From Lachnotalea sp. AF33-28 (GTDB lineage Bacteria; Bacillota; Clostridia; Lachnospirales; Lachnospiraceae), in assembly GCF_003477885.1 (NCBI RefSeq), contig NZ_QUEE01000003.1, positions 62,001 through 126,000 on the forward strand: 64,000 nt of DNA, in the 5' to 3' direction. Of the stretch, positions 8,088-17,057 are shown in pieces. Both the position numbers and the translations under genes were made by a program. The notes under the pieces were generated by a model, which had not been told where the DNA came from, ran no database searches, and worked only from the letters and a program-made list of their open reading frames with translations. Within the stretch, counting starts at the first letter, position 1, and each line of letters opens with the position of its first letter.

Positions 8088-8832
8088 ATCCGGCCGCAAA
8101 GCCGATGGTAGCGATGTTGGAATGCTCTCCCTGTGAGGCTTCCGGTATCAGTTCTTCCACCACCACATATATCATGGCCCCAGCGGCAAATGCCAGCAGA
8201 TAAGGAAGAACCGGCACGATCAGGGATGCCAGCAGGATCGTGAGAAGCGCCCCGATGGGCTCCACTATACCTGAAAGCATACCCAGAATGAAAGATCTTC
8301 CACGGCTTTTGCCCTCGCTTTTCAGCGGCATGGAGATAATTGCCCCCTCCGGGAAATTCTGTATCGCTATGCCGATGGACAGAGCCAGCGCTCCGGCCAG
8401 CGTGATATTGCTGTTGCCCGACATGGCCCCGGCGAACACGACGCCTACGGCCATGCCCTCCGGTATATTATGCAGTGTCACAGCCAGAACCAGCATCGTA
8501 GTTCGAGACAGAGAACTCTTCACTCCCTCCGGTGCACCGTTATCTATATGCAGATGCGGAATTATTCTGTCCATCAGCAGCAAAAAGCCTATTCCGGCCG
8601 CAAATCCCACCGCCGCAGGAACAAATGCCAGCTTCCCCATGGGTTCCGACATCTCCATAGCCGGTATCAAAAGCGACCACACCGATGCCGCCACCATGAC
8701 GCCGGAAGCAAATCCCAGCAAAATTTTCTGCAACAGCGGCTTTATGTCATTTTTCATAAAAATCACGCAGGCGGCACCTGCTGTGGTTCCGATAAAAGGA
8801 ATCAGTATCCCAATTAATGTATTCGTATTCAT
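8050..8832 (-). CDS. ZIP-family metal transporter
   Basis: A 260-residue membrane protein of the ZIP (ZupT-like) family, which imports zinc or other divalent metals. The signature metal-site helices are visible: LHNIPEGMAVG around residues 120-130, QNFPEGAIIS about 35 residues later, and VEELIPEAS near the C terminus. A histidine-containing loop (IIPHLHIDNG) lies between helices 3 and 4. It is convergent with, and overlaps, the upstream kinase gene by 38 bp. A TATAAT-like hexamer is present on this strand at 8902-8907. Which metal is transported cannot be told. Confidence 0.93.
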   Translation of the reverse strand: MNTNTLIGILIPFIGTTAGAACVIFMKNDIKPLLQKILLGFASGVMVAASVWSLLIPAMEMSEPMGKLAFVPAAVGFAAGIGFLLLMDRIIPHLHIDNGAPEGVKSSLSRTTMLVLAVTLHNIPEGMAVGVVFAGAMSGNSNITLAGALALSIGIAIQNFPEGAIISMPLKSEGKSRGRSFILGMLSGIVEPIGALLTILLASLIVPVLPYLLAFAAGAMIYVVVEELIPEASQGEHSNIATIGFAAGFIVMMILDVALG

Positions 8833-9060
8833 ATTCTGTACTCCATTTCTGCAGTTATTCTTTCTTTATATCAGGTGAACGGGATGTTTCCCGCTTCTCC
8901 TATTATACGATATAACGGAACAGGAATCCAGACTTTCCAGCATTTCTCCTGTGGTGAAAATACCGGGATTGACGAATTTAAAAAATACGTTTAATATATG
9001 ACTGAAACAATCTTCATTTTTGTGCCATACTATAGATAAATAAGAAAGGTGGTATACCCG

Positions 9061-10269
9061 ATGTACTGCACACGAAATATCAGCGAACATATTCATTGGA
9101 TCGGCGGCAATGACCGCCGGCTTGCCCTGTTTGAAAATCTGTTTCCCATTCCCAACGGCGTATCCTATAACTCCTATCTGATCATGGATGAAAAGACTGC
9201 TCTGATGGATACGGTGGACGCTTCCATCAGCCGGCTGTTCTTTGAAAATGTCGATCACGTGTTAAACGGCCGCACGCTGGATTACCTGATCGTAAACCAT
9301 ATGGAGCCGGACCACTGCGCAAACATCGATGAACTGGTCCGCCGTTACCCGGATATGAAGGTGGTTGGCAACGCAAAAACCCTCCAATTTTTTAATCAGT
9401 TCTATCATATGGATCTGGAAGGGCGTACGGTTATCGTCAAGGAAAATGACACTCTGAATCTGGGCGCTCATACGCTCCGCTTTCTGATGGCTCCCATGGT
9501 GCACTGGCCCGAGGTCATGATCTCCTATGAGGAATCGGAAAAGGTATTGTTCTCCGCCGACGCATTCGGAACTTTCGGCGCTCCCGGCGGCACTGTTTTC
9601 AATGACGAAATTGACTTTGACCGCGACTGGCTGGAGGACGCCAGAAGATATTACAGCAACATTGTCGGAAAATACGGCCCACAGGTACAGGCTGTCCTTA
9701 AGAAGGCTTCCTCTCTTGACATCCGTATCATCTGCCCTCTCCACGGACCGATCTGGAGAACCGATTTAGAATATCTGATCGGCAAGTATGACAAATGGAG
9801 CCGCTATGAACCGGAAGATATCTGCGCCGCCATTTTTTACGGCTCCATGTACGGGGACACCGAAAATGCTGCAGACCATCTCGCCGCGCTGTTAGCGGAG
9901 GCCGGCGTAAAGAGCAGGGTGTATGATGTATCGAAAACTCACATGTCCTATTTGATTTCCGAAGCATTCCGCTGCAGCCATCTGGTATTTGCCGCTCCTA
10001 CTTACAACAACGGACTGTATCCGGCCATGGAGTCTTTCCTGCTGGATATGAAAGCCCTGAATCTGCAGAACCGCACAGCTGCTATCATTGAAAACGGCAC
10101 CTGGGCTCCGCAGGCCGGTAAGATCATGCGGGAGCATCTGGGCGGGATGAAGGGCATGGCTGTGCTGGAACCCAGCCTGACCATCCGCTCCTCCATGAAG
10201 GAGTCCCAGGCAGACGATATGAAAGCGCTCGCACAGGCGATTGCGGAATCAATCGCTGAGAAACAGTAA
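9061..10269 (+). CDS. fprA: FprA-type flavodiiron protein
   Basis: A 402-residue soluble oxygen or NO reductase of strict anaerobes, protecting the cell by reducing O2 to water. The N-terminal metallo-beta-lactamase-like diiron domain carries NHMEPDHC, the H-x-E-x-D-H iron ligands. The C-terminal flavodoxin domain begins near residue 255 with IFYGSMYGDTENAAD, the FMN phosphate loop. ATG 9061 is chosen because AAGAAAGGTGG ends 8 bp before it. No rubredoxin or NADH oxidoreductase domain is fused, so an external electron donor is needed. It is monocistronic, between the divergent ZIP gene and a terminator. Confidence 0.95.
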   Translation: MYCTRNISEHIHWIGGNDRRLALFENLFPIPNGVSYNSYLIMDEKTALMDTVDASISRLFFENVDHVLNGRTLDYLIVNHMEPDHCANIDELVRRYPDMKVVGNAKTLQFFNQFYHMDLEGRTVIVKENDTLNLGAHTLRFLMAPMVHWPEVMISYEESEKVLFSADAFGTFGAPGGTVFNDEIDFDRDWLEDARRYYSNIVGKYGPQVQAVLKKASSLDIRIICPLHGPIWRTDLEYLIGKYDKWSRYEPEDICAAIFYGSMYGDTENAADHLAALLAEAGVKSRVYDVSKTHMSYLISEAFRCSHLVFAAPTYNNGLYPAMESFLLDMKALNLQNRTAAIIENGTWAPQAGKIMREHLGGMKGMAVLEPSLTIRSSMKESQADDMKALAQAIAESIAEKQ

Positions 10270-10307
10270 AAAAGGATAATGCTCAGCAGGGTGCATTTTA
10301 AATGAAT

Positions 10308-10361
10308 AAAGCTGCCGGTCTCATAGGACAAGTCACAGTCCCGCAAGAGCCCGGCAGCTTT
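10308..10361. terminator. Bidirectional terminator
   Basis: AAAGCTGCCGG (10308-10318) pairs with CCGGCAGCTTT (10351-10361), with T-rich tracts on both strands. It separates the convergent fprA and NSS transporter genes. Confidence 0.8.
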
Positions 10362-10377
10362 TATATTTTTCCGTTCA

Positions 10378-11727
10378 TCAGATCACGATCCAGCCCAGAG
10401 AGTTTGCAATGGAGCTGATCAGGATCAGAATGATAAATATCGGCGCCACATATTTCATAAACACCTCGAACAGGCGCTTTCTGCGGAACGGTCCGTTAAT
10501 CTCCACCTCTTCCACAATCGTCTCCGGCTTAATCACATATCCTACAAAGATACAGAACAGGAACGCGACAATCGGCATCAGCACGCTATTGCTTAAGAAG
10601 TCGAAGAAATCCAGTATGCTCATACCCAGCGGCTTGACATTCCCCCACGCGCCGAATCCCAGAGAGGAAGGGATTCCTACGGCGATCGCCGCCAGCATAA
10701 CGATTATGCAGGTGAGCCTGCGGTTCCAGTGAAACTGATCCTGGATTATGGATACAATGGTTTCCATCAGGGAAATGGCGGAAGTAAGCGCTGCAAAGAG
10801 CACCAGCAAAAAGAACAGCGCGCCCACCGCGCTCCCAAACTTCATCGCTCCGAACACCTTGGGCAGCATGATGAACATCAGTCCGGGGCCTGCATTGAGA
10901 TTTTCACCGCCGTTAAAGGCAAATACGGCCGGGATGATCATCAGGCCAGCGATAAAAGCGATGCCGAAGTCAAACACCTCGATCTGCTTTACACTGGACT
11001 CCAACTTCACTTCTTTCTTCATATAGGAACCGTATGTAATCATGATACCCATGGCAAGCGACATGGAATAAAACAGCTGTCCCATGGCCGAGAGCACCGT
11101 CATGGTGGAAAACTTGCTGAAATCCGGTTTCAGATAATAGAGAACGCCTTCTCCCGCGCCCGGCATCAATACAACATAGCCGGCCACAATCACCGACAGC
11201 ACCACAAGTATGGGCATCATCACCTTGCTGGCCTTTTCCACGCCCTTCTCCACACCAAACAGTACAATGACTGCCGTAGCTACGATAAATAAGGCGAGCC
11301 ACAAAACCGGTTCTCCGGTCTGCCCTATAAACGCCTCAAAATATCCGTTCTCTGCGGCGGCAGCGCCCTGGGCCCCGATAAACGTCACCAGATATTTCAC
11401 AACCCATCCGCCGATCACGCAGTAATATGGGAAAATGAGCATGGGCACGCAGGAAGTGAGCACCCCGAGGAATTTCCATTTCTTGCTCAAACTGCTGAAC
11501 GCCTCAATCGCGCTCTGCCCTGTCTTGCGTCCCAGAGCGATCTCGCCGATCATCAGCACAAAACCAAATGTGACCGCAAGCACCAGATACACCAGCAGGA
11601 ATATACCTCCGCCATACTTCGCCGCCAGATAGGGAAATCTCCATATATTTCCCAAACCCACCGCCGATCCGGCTGCTGCCAGCACAAATCCGATCTTACC
11701 GGTAAAACTGCTGCGTTCCTTATTCAT
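10378..11727 (-). CDS. Sodium-dependent amino-acid symporter (NSS/SNF family)
   Basis: A 449-residue membrane transporter of the neurotransmitter:sodium symporter family, importing an amino acid with Na+. The first helix has the family signature GSAVGLGNIWRFPYLAAKYGG, which forms the Na+ and substrate site. Roughly eleven hydrophobic segments follow, as in bacterial Tyt1/MhsT-type members rather than the twelve-helix LeuT. Substrate is unknown. It is monocistronic; upstream lies a region with duplicated hairpins (11763-11927). Confidence 0.95.
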   Translation of the reverse strand: MNKERSSFTGKIGFVLAAAGSAVGLGNIWRFPYLAAKYGGGIFLLVYLVLAVTFGFVLMIGEIALGRKTGQSAIEAFSSLSKKWKFLGVLTSCVPMLIFPYYCVIGGWVVKYLVTFIGAQGAAAAENGYFEAFIGQTGEPVLWLALFIVATAVIVLFGVEKGVEKASKVMMPILVVLSVIVAGYVVLMPGAGEGVLYYLKPDFSKFSTMTVLSAMGQLFYSMSLAMGIMITYGSYMKKEVKLESSVKQIEVFDFGIAFIAGLMIIPAVFAFNGGENLNAGPGLMFIMLPKVFGAMKFGSAVGALFFLLVLFAALTSAISLMETIVSIIQDQFHWNRRLTCIIVMLAAIAVGIPSSLGFGAWGNVKPLGMSILDFFDFLSNSVLMPIVAFLFCIFVGYVIKPETIVEEVEINGPFRRKRLFEVFMKYVAPIFIILILISSIANSLGWIVI

Positions 11728-11762
11728 GTCTCAAAAACCCCCTGTATATTGATTAGCGATAC

Positions 11763-11927
11763 GTCTGCTTCGCAGACGAAAATCAGCGCTGGTATAATGT
11801 CTGCCGCCATTATACCATATCAGCAAGCTGATATGTCCCTCCGGGAGATGCGCATGATTTTCAGCGGAAATTGTCTGCTTCGCAGACGAAAATCAGCGCT
11901 GGTATAATGTCTGCCGCCATTATACCA
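11763..11927. repeat. Direct repeat of a 55-bp double-hairpin unit
   Basis: Two identical 55-bp units at 11763-11817 and 11873-11927, separated by 55 bp. Each holds two hairpins: GTCTGC-TTC-GCAGAC, and TGGTATAATG paired with CATTATACCA around an 8-nt loop. The second palindrome places a TATAAT-like hexamer on both strands. The spacer has its own dyad (TATCAGCAAGCTGATA). The repeat lies in the upstream region of the NSS transporter gene. Function unknown; a duplicated operator or a small repeat element are both possible. Confidence 0.8.
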
Positions 11928-12010
11928 AATAGACGCCCTCCGTGCAACCACTTTTGTCCGCGCTATATACACACGCCTGTATATACACGAACCGTAAACC
12001 GTCAGCAGTC

Positions 12011-12197
12011 AAGGCTGCCGATAAAGCAGCACATGACAGGACAGGGTATGGTCCTCATGGGGGTCCCTTGAAGCCCGCCGGTACTTTGGTTGTGTATTTT
12101 ACAACCTTAGTACCGTTGCGCGCTTCACGGAGCGAGAGCGCGTCCCTATGAGGACCATACCCTGTCCTGTCATGTGCGGAAATCACCAGTAACTGTG
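12011..12197. repeat. Palindromic dispersed element, full copy B
   Basis: Same architecture and orientation as copy A. Perfect 30-bp arms lie at 12029-12058 and 12148-12177, beginning GCACATGACAGGACAGGGTA. The central hairpin has CGGTACT/AGTACCG and GGTTGT/ACAACC stems. Relative to copy A, arm and hairpin bases differ but remain paired. The segment CACGGAGCGAGAGCGCGTCC is shared. It sits just downstream of the CARF nuclease stop codon, between that gene and the NSS transporter. Confidence 0.85.
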
Positions 12198-12212
12198 ACC
12201 GGCCGCCGTCTC

Positions 12213-13379
12213 TCAAAAGGGCACCGCTTCCATAATCAGATTTTTCAGACGGTTGCGGAAATCCGCCGCCAGTATATCCGTCTTATCCATCACCATAATT
12301 CCCAGCTCTTTCGCCCTGCGGTTCATGGGCGTATTCAATTTCTTCGTATCAGCCAGTGTGATCAGGATGGACTTGCCATAGCTGCCGCCAAGCCTTGACT
12401 GTATCACCATCAGTTCATTCACAGCGTCCGCATCCGGTTCGGCCTGTTTGCAGGAAATAAAGACCGGAATTGAGGATTTCATCAGCACCACATCGATTTC
12501 ATTTCCCAGTATCTCCACTCCGTCATAGGCGTTCCAATCCAGGATGGCGCCGCACCGCACATCTTCAAAAACCGGGATCTGGCTTGCATGTATATAGACG
12601 AACAGCTCCAGCCAGGAGCCGAATGTCAGCAGCGTCTGTCTGGCGCTCTGCGACGGAAAACGGAAGGAAACGCTCTTCCTTCCGAATGTAAGATCCCTGA
12701 TAAACCCAAACCTCGCAGCATCCCTTAACAGCTTTTCGGATGGCTCCAATGTCTGTTTATTTTTGTTTATAAGCGGATATGGCGCGTCGAACTGCAGCCC
12801 GCCCTGTCTGCCCATACCGGCCTGCAGATAGAGACAGGTTTTTTTCCATTCCGCGCTGTTGCGCAGAACCGTCCGGCACATCCCCATTGTCTGGCGGTAC
12901 CAGGCAGGTTCTGGAGCCTGCTTGGAATAGCCCATCAGGTATGCGCCCGATACAAATATATAATCATCCAGGTTAAGGCTGTGCAGCGGATACGAGTCCT
13001 CCGGATGATTGATCTCCGCCATGCTTCCGCTTCCCATGTTCAGATGATACATCGGAAGGCCCCGCTCCACGCCCTGACTGTAGCCGCAGATCAGCATCAG
13101 CTCAGGCCCTCCTGTCAGATCGAATGCGAACTCATCGGACCCTTCCAGGATCTTACTTAGAACCTGGCTTATCTCTTCCATATTGCCGGCATCTACCGGA
13201 TATTTTTCCATGACCAGCTGGGGCAGATGTGCCTGGCACCCTTTAAACAGGTGATGCACATCCGCCTTTTTCTCAAACTGTTTATCATAGAGGTAGATCA
13301 CTTTTTCCGGCTGATAGGATAATACCGCCATCATATTGGCGGTGACGTTCCTGTCATAGAAATCGATCAACGTCCTCAA
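12213..13379 (-). CDS. CARF-domain PD-(D/E)XK nuclease, DUF1887/Card1-like
   Basis: A 388-residue protein. The N-terminal half is a CARF-like Rossmann domain with FDLTGGPELM (residues 86-95), the loop that binds cyclic oligoadenylate in relatives. A linker follows, then a C-terminal restriction-type nuclease fold: Glu258 in GSWLELF, Asp296 in GNEIDVVLM, and Lys311 in FISCKQ. The usual (D/E)xK acid is Ser309 here. The start codon is TTG, 6 nt after AAGGAGG, which overlaps the ctpA stop region, so the gene is translationally coupled to ctpA. Card1 relatives degrade nucleic acid when activated by type III CRISPR second messengers, but no cas genes are in this window. Function here is unproven. 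Confidence 0.85.
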   Translation of the reverse strand: MRTLIDFYDRNVTANMMAVLSYQPEKVIYLYDKQFEKKADVHHLFKGCQAHLPQLVMEKYPVDAGNMEEISQVLSKILEGSDEFAFDLTGGPELMLICGYSQGVERGLPMYHLNMGSGSMAEINHPEDSYPLHSLNLDDYIFVSGAYLMGYSKQAPEPAWYRQTMGMCRTVLRNSAEWKKTCLYLQAGMGRQGGLQFDAPYPLINKNKQTLEPSEKLLRDAARFGFIRDLTFGRKSVSFRFPSQSARQTLLTFGSWLELFVYIHASQIPVFEDVRCGAILDWNAYDGVEILGNEIDVVLMKSSIPVFISCKQAEPDADAVNELMVIQSRLGGSYGKSILITLADTKKLNTPMNRRAKELGIMVMDKTDILAADFRNRLKNLIMEAVPF

Positions 13380-13390
13380 GTGAAACCTCC

Positions 13391-14632
13391 TTACTGAAGT
13401 TTTTCTCTCATAACTTCTAACGCCTTGTCAAGCTGAGCATCCGTATCGCCTTCCCCGCGTTCCACCACCACATCCGGTTCAATGCCGATGCCGTGTATAT
13501 TGTTGCCGTTAGGAGTATAGTAGTCCGCTACTGTGATCTTTAGCGCAGTTTTGTCTTTTAACGGTATCAGCGACTGCACAATTCCCTTGCCGTAGGAGGT
13601 GGTGCCGACCAGCGTGCCCGCGCCGTAGTCCTTGATCGCTCCGGCCAGAACTTCGGATGCGCTGGCTGAATTGCCGTCGATCAGCACCACCAGCGGCTTG
13701 TTGAACTGATGCTCCTCATCAGAGGTATATTCATCCCGGTTTCCGTATTTGTCTTCCGTATAGACGATCAAGCCTTCCGGCAGGAACGCATCGGCAATAT
13801 CCACCGCGCTGGTGAGCAGGCCGCCGGGATTTCCGCGCAGATCCAGAATCAGCCCCTGCATCCCCATGCCCTCCAGCGTAGAGATTGCCGCCATCATCTG
13901 ATCGTAGCTGACATCCTCAAAATCAGAGAAAGCAATGTATCCGATCCGGTCCTCTTTCATCTCGTATTCAATCGTGGTGATCTCCACCTGACGGCGCTCC
14001 ACATCCAGGCTTAAGGTTTCCCCCGTGCCTTCGCGGAACACCTCTATATTGACCGCTTCGCCTTCTTCACCCTTAATCTTTGTGACTACCAAGTTCAGAT
14101 CCATGCCGGTCACTTCCGTACCGGCCACCTTCATTACCATATCGCCGGCCTGCAGGCCGCTCTCCATGGCCGGGCTGTTTTTAAACACTTTGGAAATTGT
14201 GATGATGCCTGTATTGATATTCTGGGAAACCTGAACACCTATGCCGTAATAACGCCCTGTGGAAGACTCCATCATGGACGTATATTCATCCGCCGTGTAA
14301 TAGGTTGAATACGGATCCGCCAGTCCGGCCATCAGGCCTTTATATATACCGTTTTTCAGATCCTCCTCATCATAGTCATACAGATAGTATCCGTCGATAT
14401 ATTTCTCCAGCAGGTCCACCTTATCCTGCACATCCTTCTGCTGGAGCAGAGAGTTTGTATCCTGCTGCGAGGAACCGCTCCCATAGTTTTCCACCGGTAT
14501 TCTGTTCGCGTTTTTCAGGTCTGCCGCATGAAAGTAAAATGTGATGACACACACCACCGCGGTCAGCAGCGTGCCTGTTACTATGCCAAGCAGCATCCCC
14601 CTGCCGAATTTATTGTCCTGTTTATTTTCCAT
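13391..14632 (-). CDS. C-terminal processing protease CtpA (S41 family)
   Basis: A 413-residue membrane-anchored serine protease. An N-terminal signal anchor (about residues 12-32) is followed by a dimerisation region, a PDZ domain (GIGVQVSQNINTG onward, near residues 125-215) and the S41 catalytic core, with Ser in DGNSASASEVLAG and Lys in TTSYGKGIVQS. Such proteases trim secreted or envelope proteins, including cell-wall hydrolases, and one fits the M23 hydrolase and FtsEX genes upstream. It has its own consensus promoter and is followed 11 bp later by the CARF nuclease gene. Confidence 0.94.
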   Translation of the reverse strand: MENKQDNKFGRGMLLGIVTGTLLTAVVCVITFYFHAADLKNANRIPVENYGSGSSQQDTNSLLQQKDVQDKVDLLEKYIDGYYLYDYDEEDLKNGIYKGLMAGLADPYSTYYTADEYTSMMESSTGRYYGIGVQVSQNINTGIITISKVFKNSPAMESGLQAGDMVMKVAGTEVTGMDLNLVVTKIKGEEGEAVNIEVFREGTGETLSLDVERRQVEITTIEYEMKEDRIGYIAFSDFEDVSYDQMMAAISTLEGMGMQGLILDLRGNPGGLLTSAVDIADAFLPEGLIVYTEDKYGNRDEYTSDEEHQFNKPLVVLIDGNSASASEVLAGAIKDYGAGTLVGTTSYGKGIVQSLIPLKDKTALKITVADYYTPNGNNIHGIGIEPDVVVERGEGDTDAQLDKALEVMREKLQ

Positions 14633-14664
14633 TCGTCCGCATCCTTCCTGATCCTGTTTTTCCC

Positions 14665-14693
14665 AATATAACGCCGCTTTACCGGGTTGTCAA
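14665..14693 (-). promoter_or_regulatory. Promoter of ctpA and the CARF nuclease gene
   Basis: Read on the minus strand: TTGACA (14688-14693) and TATATT (14665-14670), 17 bp apart. It lies 30-60 bp upstream of the ctpA start, so ctpA and the CARF nuclease can be transcribed separately from ftsEX and the M23 gene. Confidence 0.75.
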
Positions 14694-14737
14694 TGACATA
14701 TTCTTATAAGCGTGCGCCGCCGCGCACACTTGCAATA

Positions 14738-14780
14738 TTATTCACGGTTGATAAAACAGCGCATGGCGGGAAGTTACAGC
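14738..14780. repeat. Remnant of the palindromic element (end fragment)
   Basis: TTCACGGTTGATAAAACAGC followed by GCATGGCGGG closely matches the left end and first arm of copy A (TTCACGGCTACCGATAAAGC, then GCATGGCGGG). The rest of the element is absent. Confidence 0.55.
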
Positions 14781-14795
14781 ACTGCACTTGCAGAA

Positions 14796-14824
14796 AAACA
14801 GGGGCTTCCTTCCCCTGTTTTTTA
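14796..14824. terminator. Terminator between the M23 hydrolase and ctpA
   Basis: AAACAGGGG (14796-14804) pairs with CCCCTGTTT (14812-14820), with A/T tracts on both sides. It follows the M23 gene on the minus strand. Confidence 0.8.
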
Positions 14825-14857
14825 TAATATTTGAAAAAGAATCCCGCCAGCGAACCG

Positions 14858-16117
14858 TTACGGGCTCACATACCCCAGGGGATCCACATAAGTCCCGTCT
14901 TTGGCCACTCCAAAATGCAGGTGAGGCCCTGTGGATTTACCTGTAGAACCCACTTTCGCGATCACCTGGCCTTGGGAGACCTTTTCCCCTGCCTCCACTT
15001 CCAGTACAGAGCAGTGACAGTAGGCAGTCGTAATTCCGTTTCCGTGATAAATCTTTATATAATTGCCGTTAATGGACGTATATCCCGCTACCGTCACCGT
15101 TCCTTCCGCGGCTGCCACAATATCCGTGCCAGTGGGCGCGCCCACATCCAGACCGCTGTGAAAGGCGCCCTTCTCCCCGGTGACCGGATCCACCCGGCTT
15201 CCGTAATAGGAGGTGATTCTCTTGCTGTCGGGAAGCGGCCAGATAAACCCTGTATTCGTATTGCCGCCCTCTGCCGGAGTCTCAGGTACGGTCTCGCCGT
15301 TTTCCTCCGCCCTGCGGCTCTCCTCCTCCGCCTTACGGCTGGCCTCTTCCTTAGATGCCTGAATGGAGGCTTCCACCGATTCCTCGATGCGCTTGATGAT
15401 CTCCTTCTGTTCCCCGATCTCATCCTCGAAGTCCAGTACCTGCCCGGCGGCGTGATCGATCTTGGCCTCGGTCTTCTCCACTTCCAGCGTCTTGGCCTCT
15501 ACCATTGTCTCCAGAGAGTTCTGCTTGGCTTCGTTCTGTTCCTTCAGGTCAGCCAGTTCCGCCAGCTCGGTCTCAAGCGCGCTCTCCTTCTGGCTGATTC
15601 CCTCCACCGTATCTTCATACACCCCCAGCATCTTTCTATCATATTCAGAAATCTGGGAAATATACTCCGCTCTGTTTAACACTTCCGCAAAGGATTCGGC
15701 AGAAAGCAGCAGTTCCAGATAAGACACCGGACTGTTTTCATACATATAGCGGATGCGCAGCTTCATCGCTTCATACTGCTCTTCCTCATCCGCTTTGGCC
15801 CCGGCTAACTCCTCCTTTGTGCGGTCGATCTCGGCCTGCTTCTCCTCCATCTGCCCGGCGATCTTTTCCAGCTCGGCGTAGGTCGCATTCAGGTCCTTAT
15901 CCAGCTCTTCTATATACTTTTCAAGGTCACCTTTCAGCGCCTCCAACTCCTTCAGGCGCTTTTCTGTTTCCTTTTTCTCCTGTTCCAGGCGGTCGATCTC
16001 CCCCTTGGCGTCATCCACACCGGATGCGCTGCTGCTCGCAAGGGAAAAGCCTCCTATCATAAATGCTGTCAAAAACGCCAGCAGCATGCAGATATACTTT
16101 TTATGCGCTAATTTCAA
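14858..16117 (-). CDS. Peptidoglycan hydrolase, coiled coil plus M23 domain (PcsB/EnvC-like layout)
   Basis: A 419-residue secreted cell-wall enzyme. It has a signal peptide of about 30 residues ending near SSSASG, a long charged coiled coil (about 35-270) of the kind FtsX engages, a short Ser/Glu/Pro linker, and a C-terminal M23 LytM domain with zinc ligands in FHSGLDVGAP and GPHLHFGV. The ligand set looks complete, so the enzyme may be catalytically active, unlike E. coli EnvC. It lies 31 bp after ftsX on the same strand, matching the FtsEX-controlled hydrolase arrangement in Firmicutes. It is presumably activated by FtsEX during division. Confidence 0.93.
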   Translation of the reverse strand: MKLAHKKYICMLLAFLTAFMIGGFSLASSSASGVDDAKGEIDRLEQEKKETEKRLKELEALKGDLEKYIEELDKDLNATYAELEKIAGQMEEKQAEIDRTKEELAGAKADEEEQYEAMKLRIRYMYENSPVSYLELLLSAESFAEVLNRAEYISQISEYDRKMLGVYEDTVEGISQKESALETELAELADLKEQNEAKQNSLETMVEAKTLEVEKTEAKIDHAAGQVLDFEDEIGEQKEIIKRIEESVEASIQASKEEASRKAEEESRRAEENGETVPETPAEGGNTNTGFIWPLPDSKRITSYYGSRVDPVTGEKGAFHSGLDVGAPTGTDIVAAAEGTVTVAGYTSINGNYIKIYHGNGITTAYCHCSVLEVEAGEKVSQGQVIAKVGSTGKSTGPHLHFGVAKDGTYVDPLGYVSP

Positions 16118-16148
16118 GCCTTACCTCCTCACCCGGTCAGCGCAATCA

Positions 16149-17057
16149 CTATACCCGCAGGTGCCTGCGTATGGAAAAGATACTTCCGAAGAAACCGATA
16201 CCAGCACCCAGGATCAACGCAACCGGAGTCAATATGCCAAACACCTGGTTCACCGGCAAAAATACCAGCACACCAGACAATATACTGAATTTCTCCATTG
16301 CGAAACCAACCACCTTTTCATAAATCTGGTATACCACTACCAGGGGCAGGCTTGCTCCCACCAGTCCGATCAGAAGGCCTTCCACAACGAAAGGTTCCCG
16401 GATAAAGAAATTGGTGGCGCCGATCAGTTTCATAATACGGATTTCTTCTTTACGTACAGCGATCGACAGGGAAATTTTGTTGGCGATCAAAAAAATGGCA
16501 ACCGCCAGCAGTATGATCAGTATTCCCGCCGAAACCAGTGTGATCAGTCGGTTCACGCTCACCAGGGCATCCGCCACCAGCGCAGAATAATTCACCTTTC
16601 TCACACCGTTGAGACCTTTTAAGTATTCCACAAATTCGTCCTGATTCTCCACATCTTTCAGAAATATTTCATAGGAATCGCATTCCGCCAGCGGATTGTC
16701 CTTCACATAACCGTCCGCCAGATTCGGAGCATCTTTAAAATAGTCCTGTCTGAATTCTTCCCATGCCTCGTCCGAGGATATAAAACGCATCCTCTCCACC
16801 TCGGGCCTAAGGGCGATCTCCTCGCCGATCGCCTGGATTGCCTCCATCGCCATGCCCTCATTGAAGAAAACTGTGATTCCCACAGAGCTCTCCATGGTCT
16901 TTACCATATTCTGAAAATTGGATGTGATGGAATAGAACACACACAGCAGAAAAACGCAGGCCGCAATGGTTCCCACCGAGGCCAGCGAAAACAGCTTATT
17001 CTTCCAAATGTTTTTTATGCCCTGCCTGAGACAGTACCAAAATGTGCTTATCTTCAT
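16149..17057 (-). CDS. ftsX: Cell division ABC transporter permease FtsX
   Basis: A 302-residue membrane protein. A first helix near residues 22-45 is followed by a large extracellular loop (about 50-170) that binds the hydrolase, then three more helices. The start is fixed by a 4-bp ATGA overlap with ftsE. With FtsE it converts ATP hydrolysis into activation of the M23 hydrolase encoded next. The N-terminal KNIWKNKLFSLASVGTIA is typical of FtsX. Confidence 0.95.
   Translation of the reverse strand: MKISTFWYCLRQGIKNIWKNKLFSLASVGTIAACVFLLCVFYSITSNFQNMVKTMESSVGITVFFNEGMAMEAIQAIGEEIALRPEVERMRFISSDEAWEEFRQDYFKDAPNLADGYVKDNPLAECDSYEIFLKDVENQDEFVEYLKGLNGVRKVNYSALVADALVSVNRLITLVSAGILIILLAVAIFLIANKISLSIAVRKEEIRIMKLIGATNFFIREPFVVEGLLIGLVGASLPLVVVYQIYEKVVGFAMEKFSILSGVLVFLPVNQVFGILTPVALILGAGIGFFGSIFSIRRHLRV

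Noticed and set aside
14831..15679. 282-codon plus-strand frame opposite the M23 hydrolase
   Set aside because: Produced by the repetitive coiled-coil codons on the other strand; no independent support.
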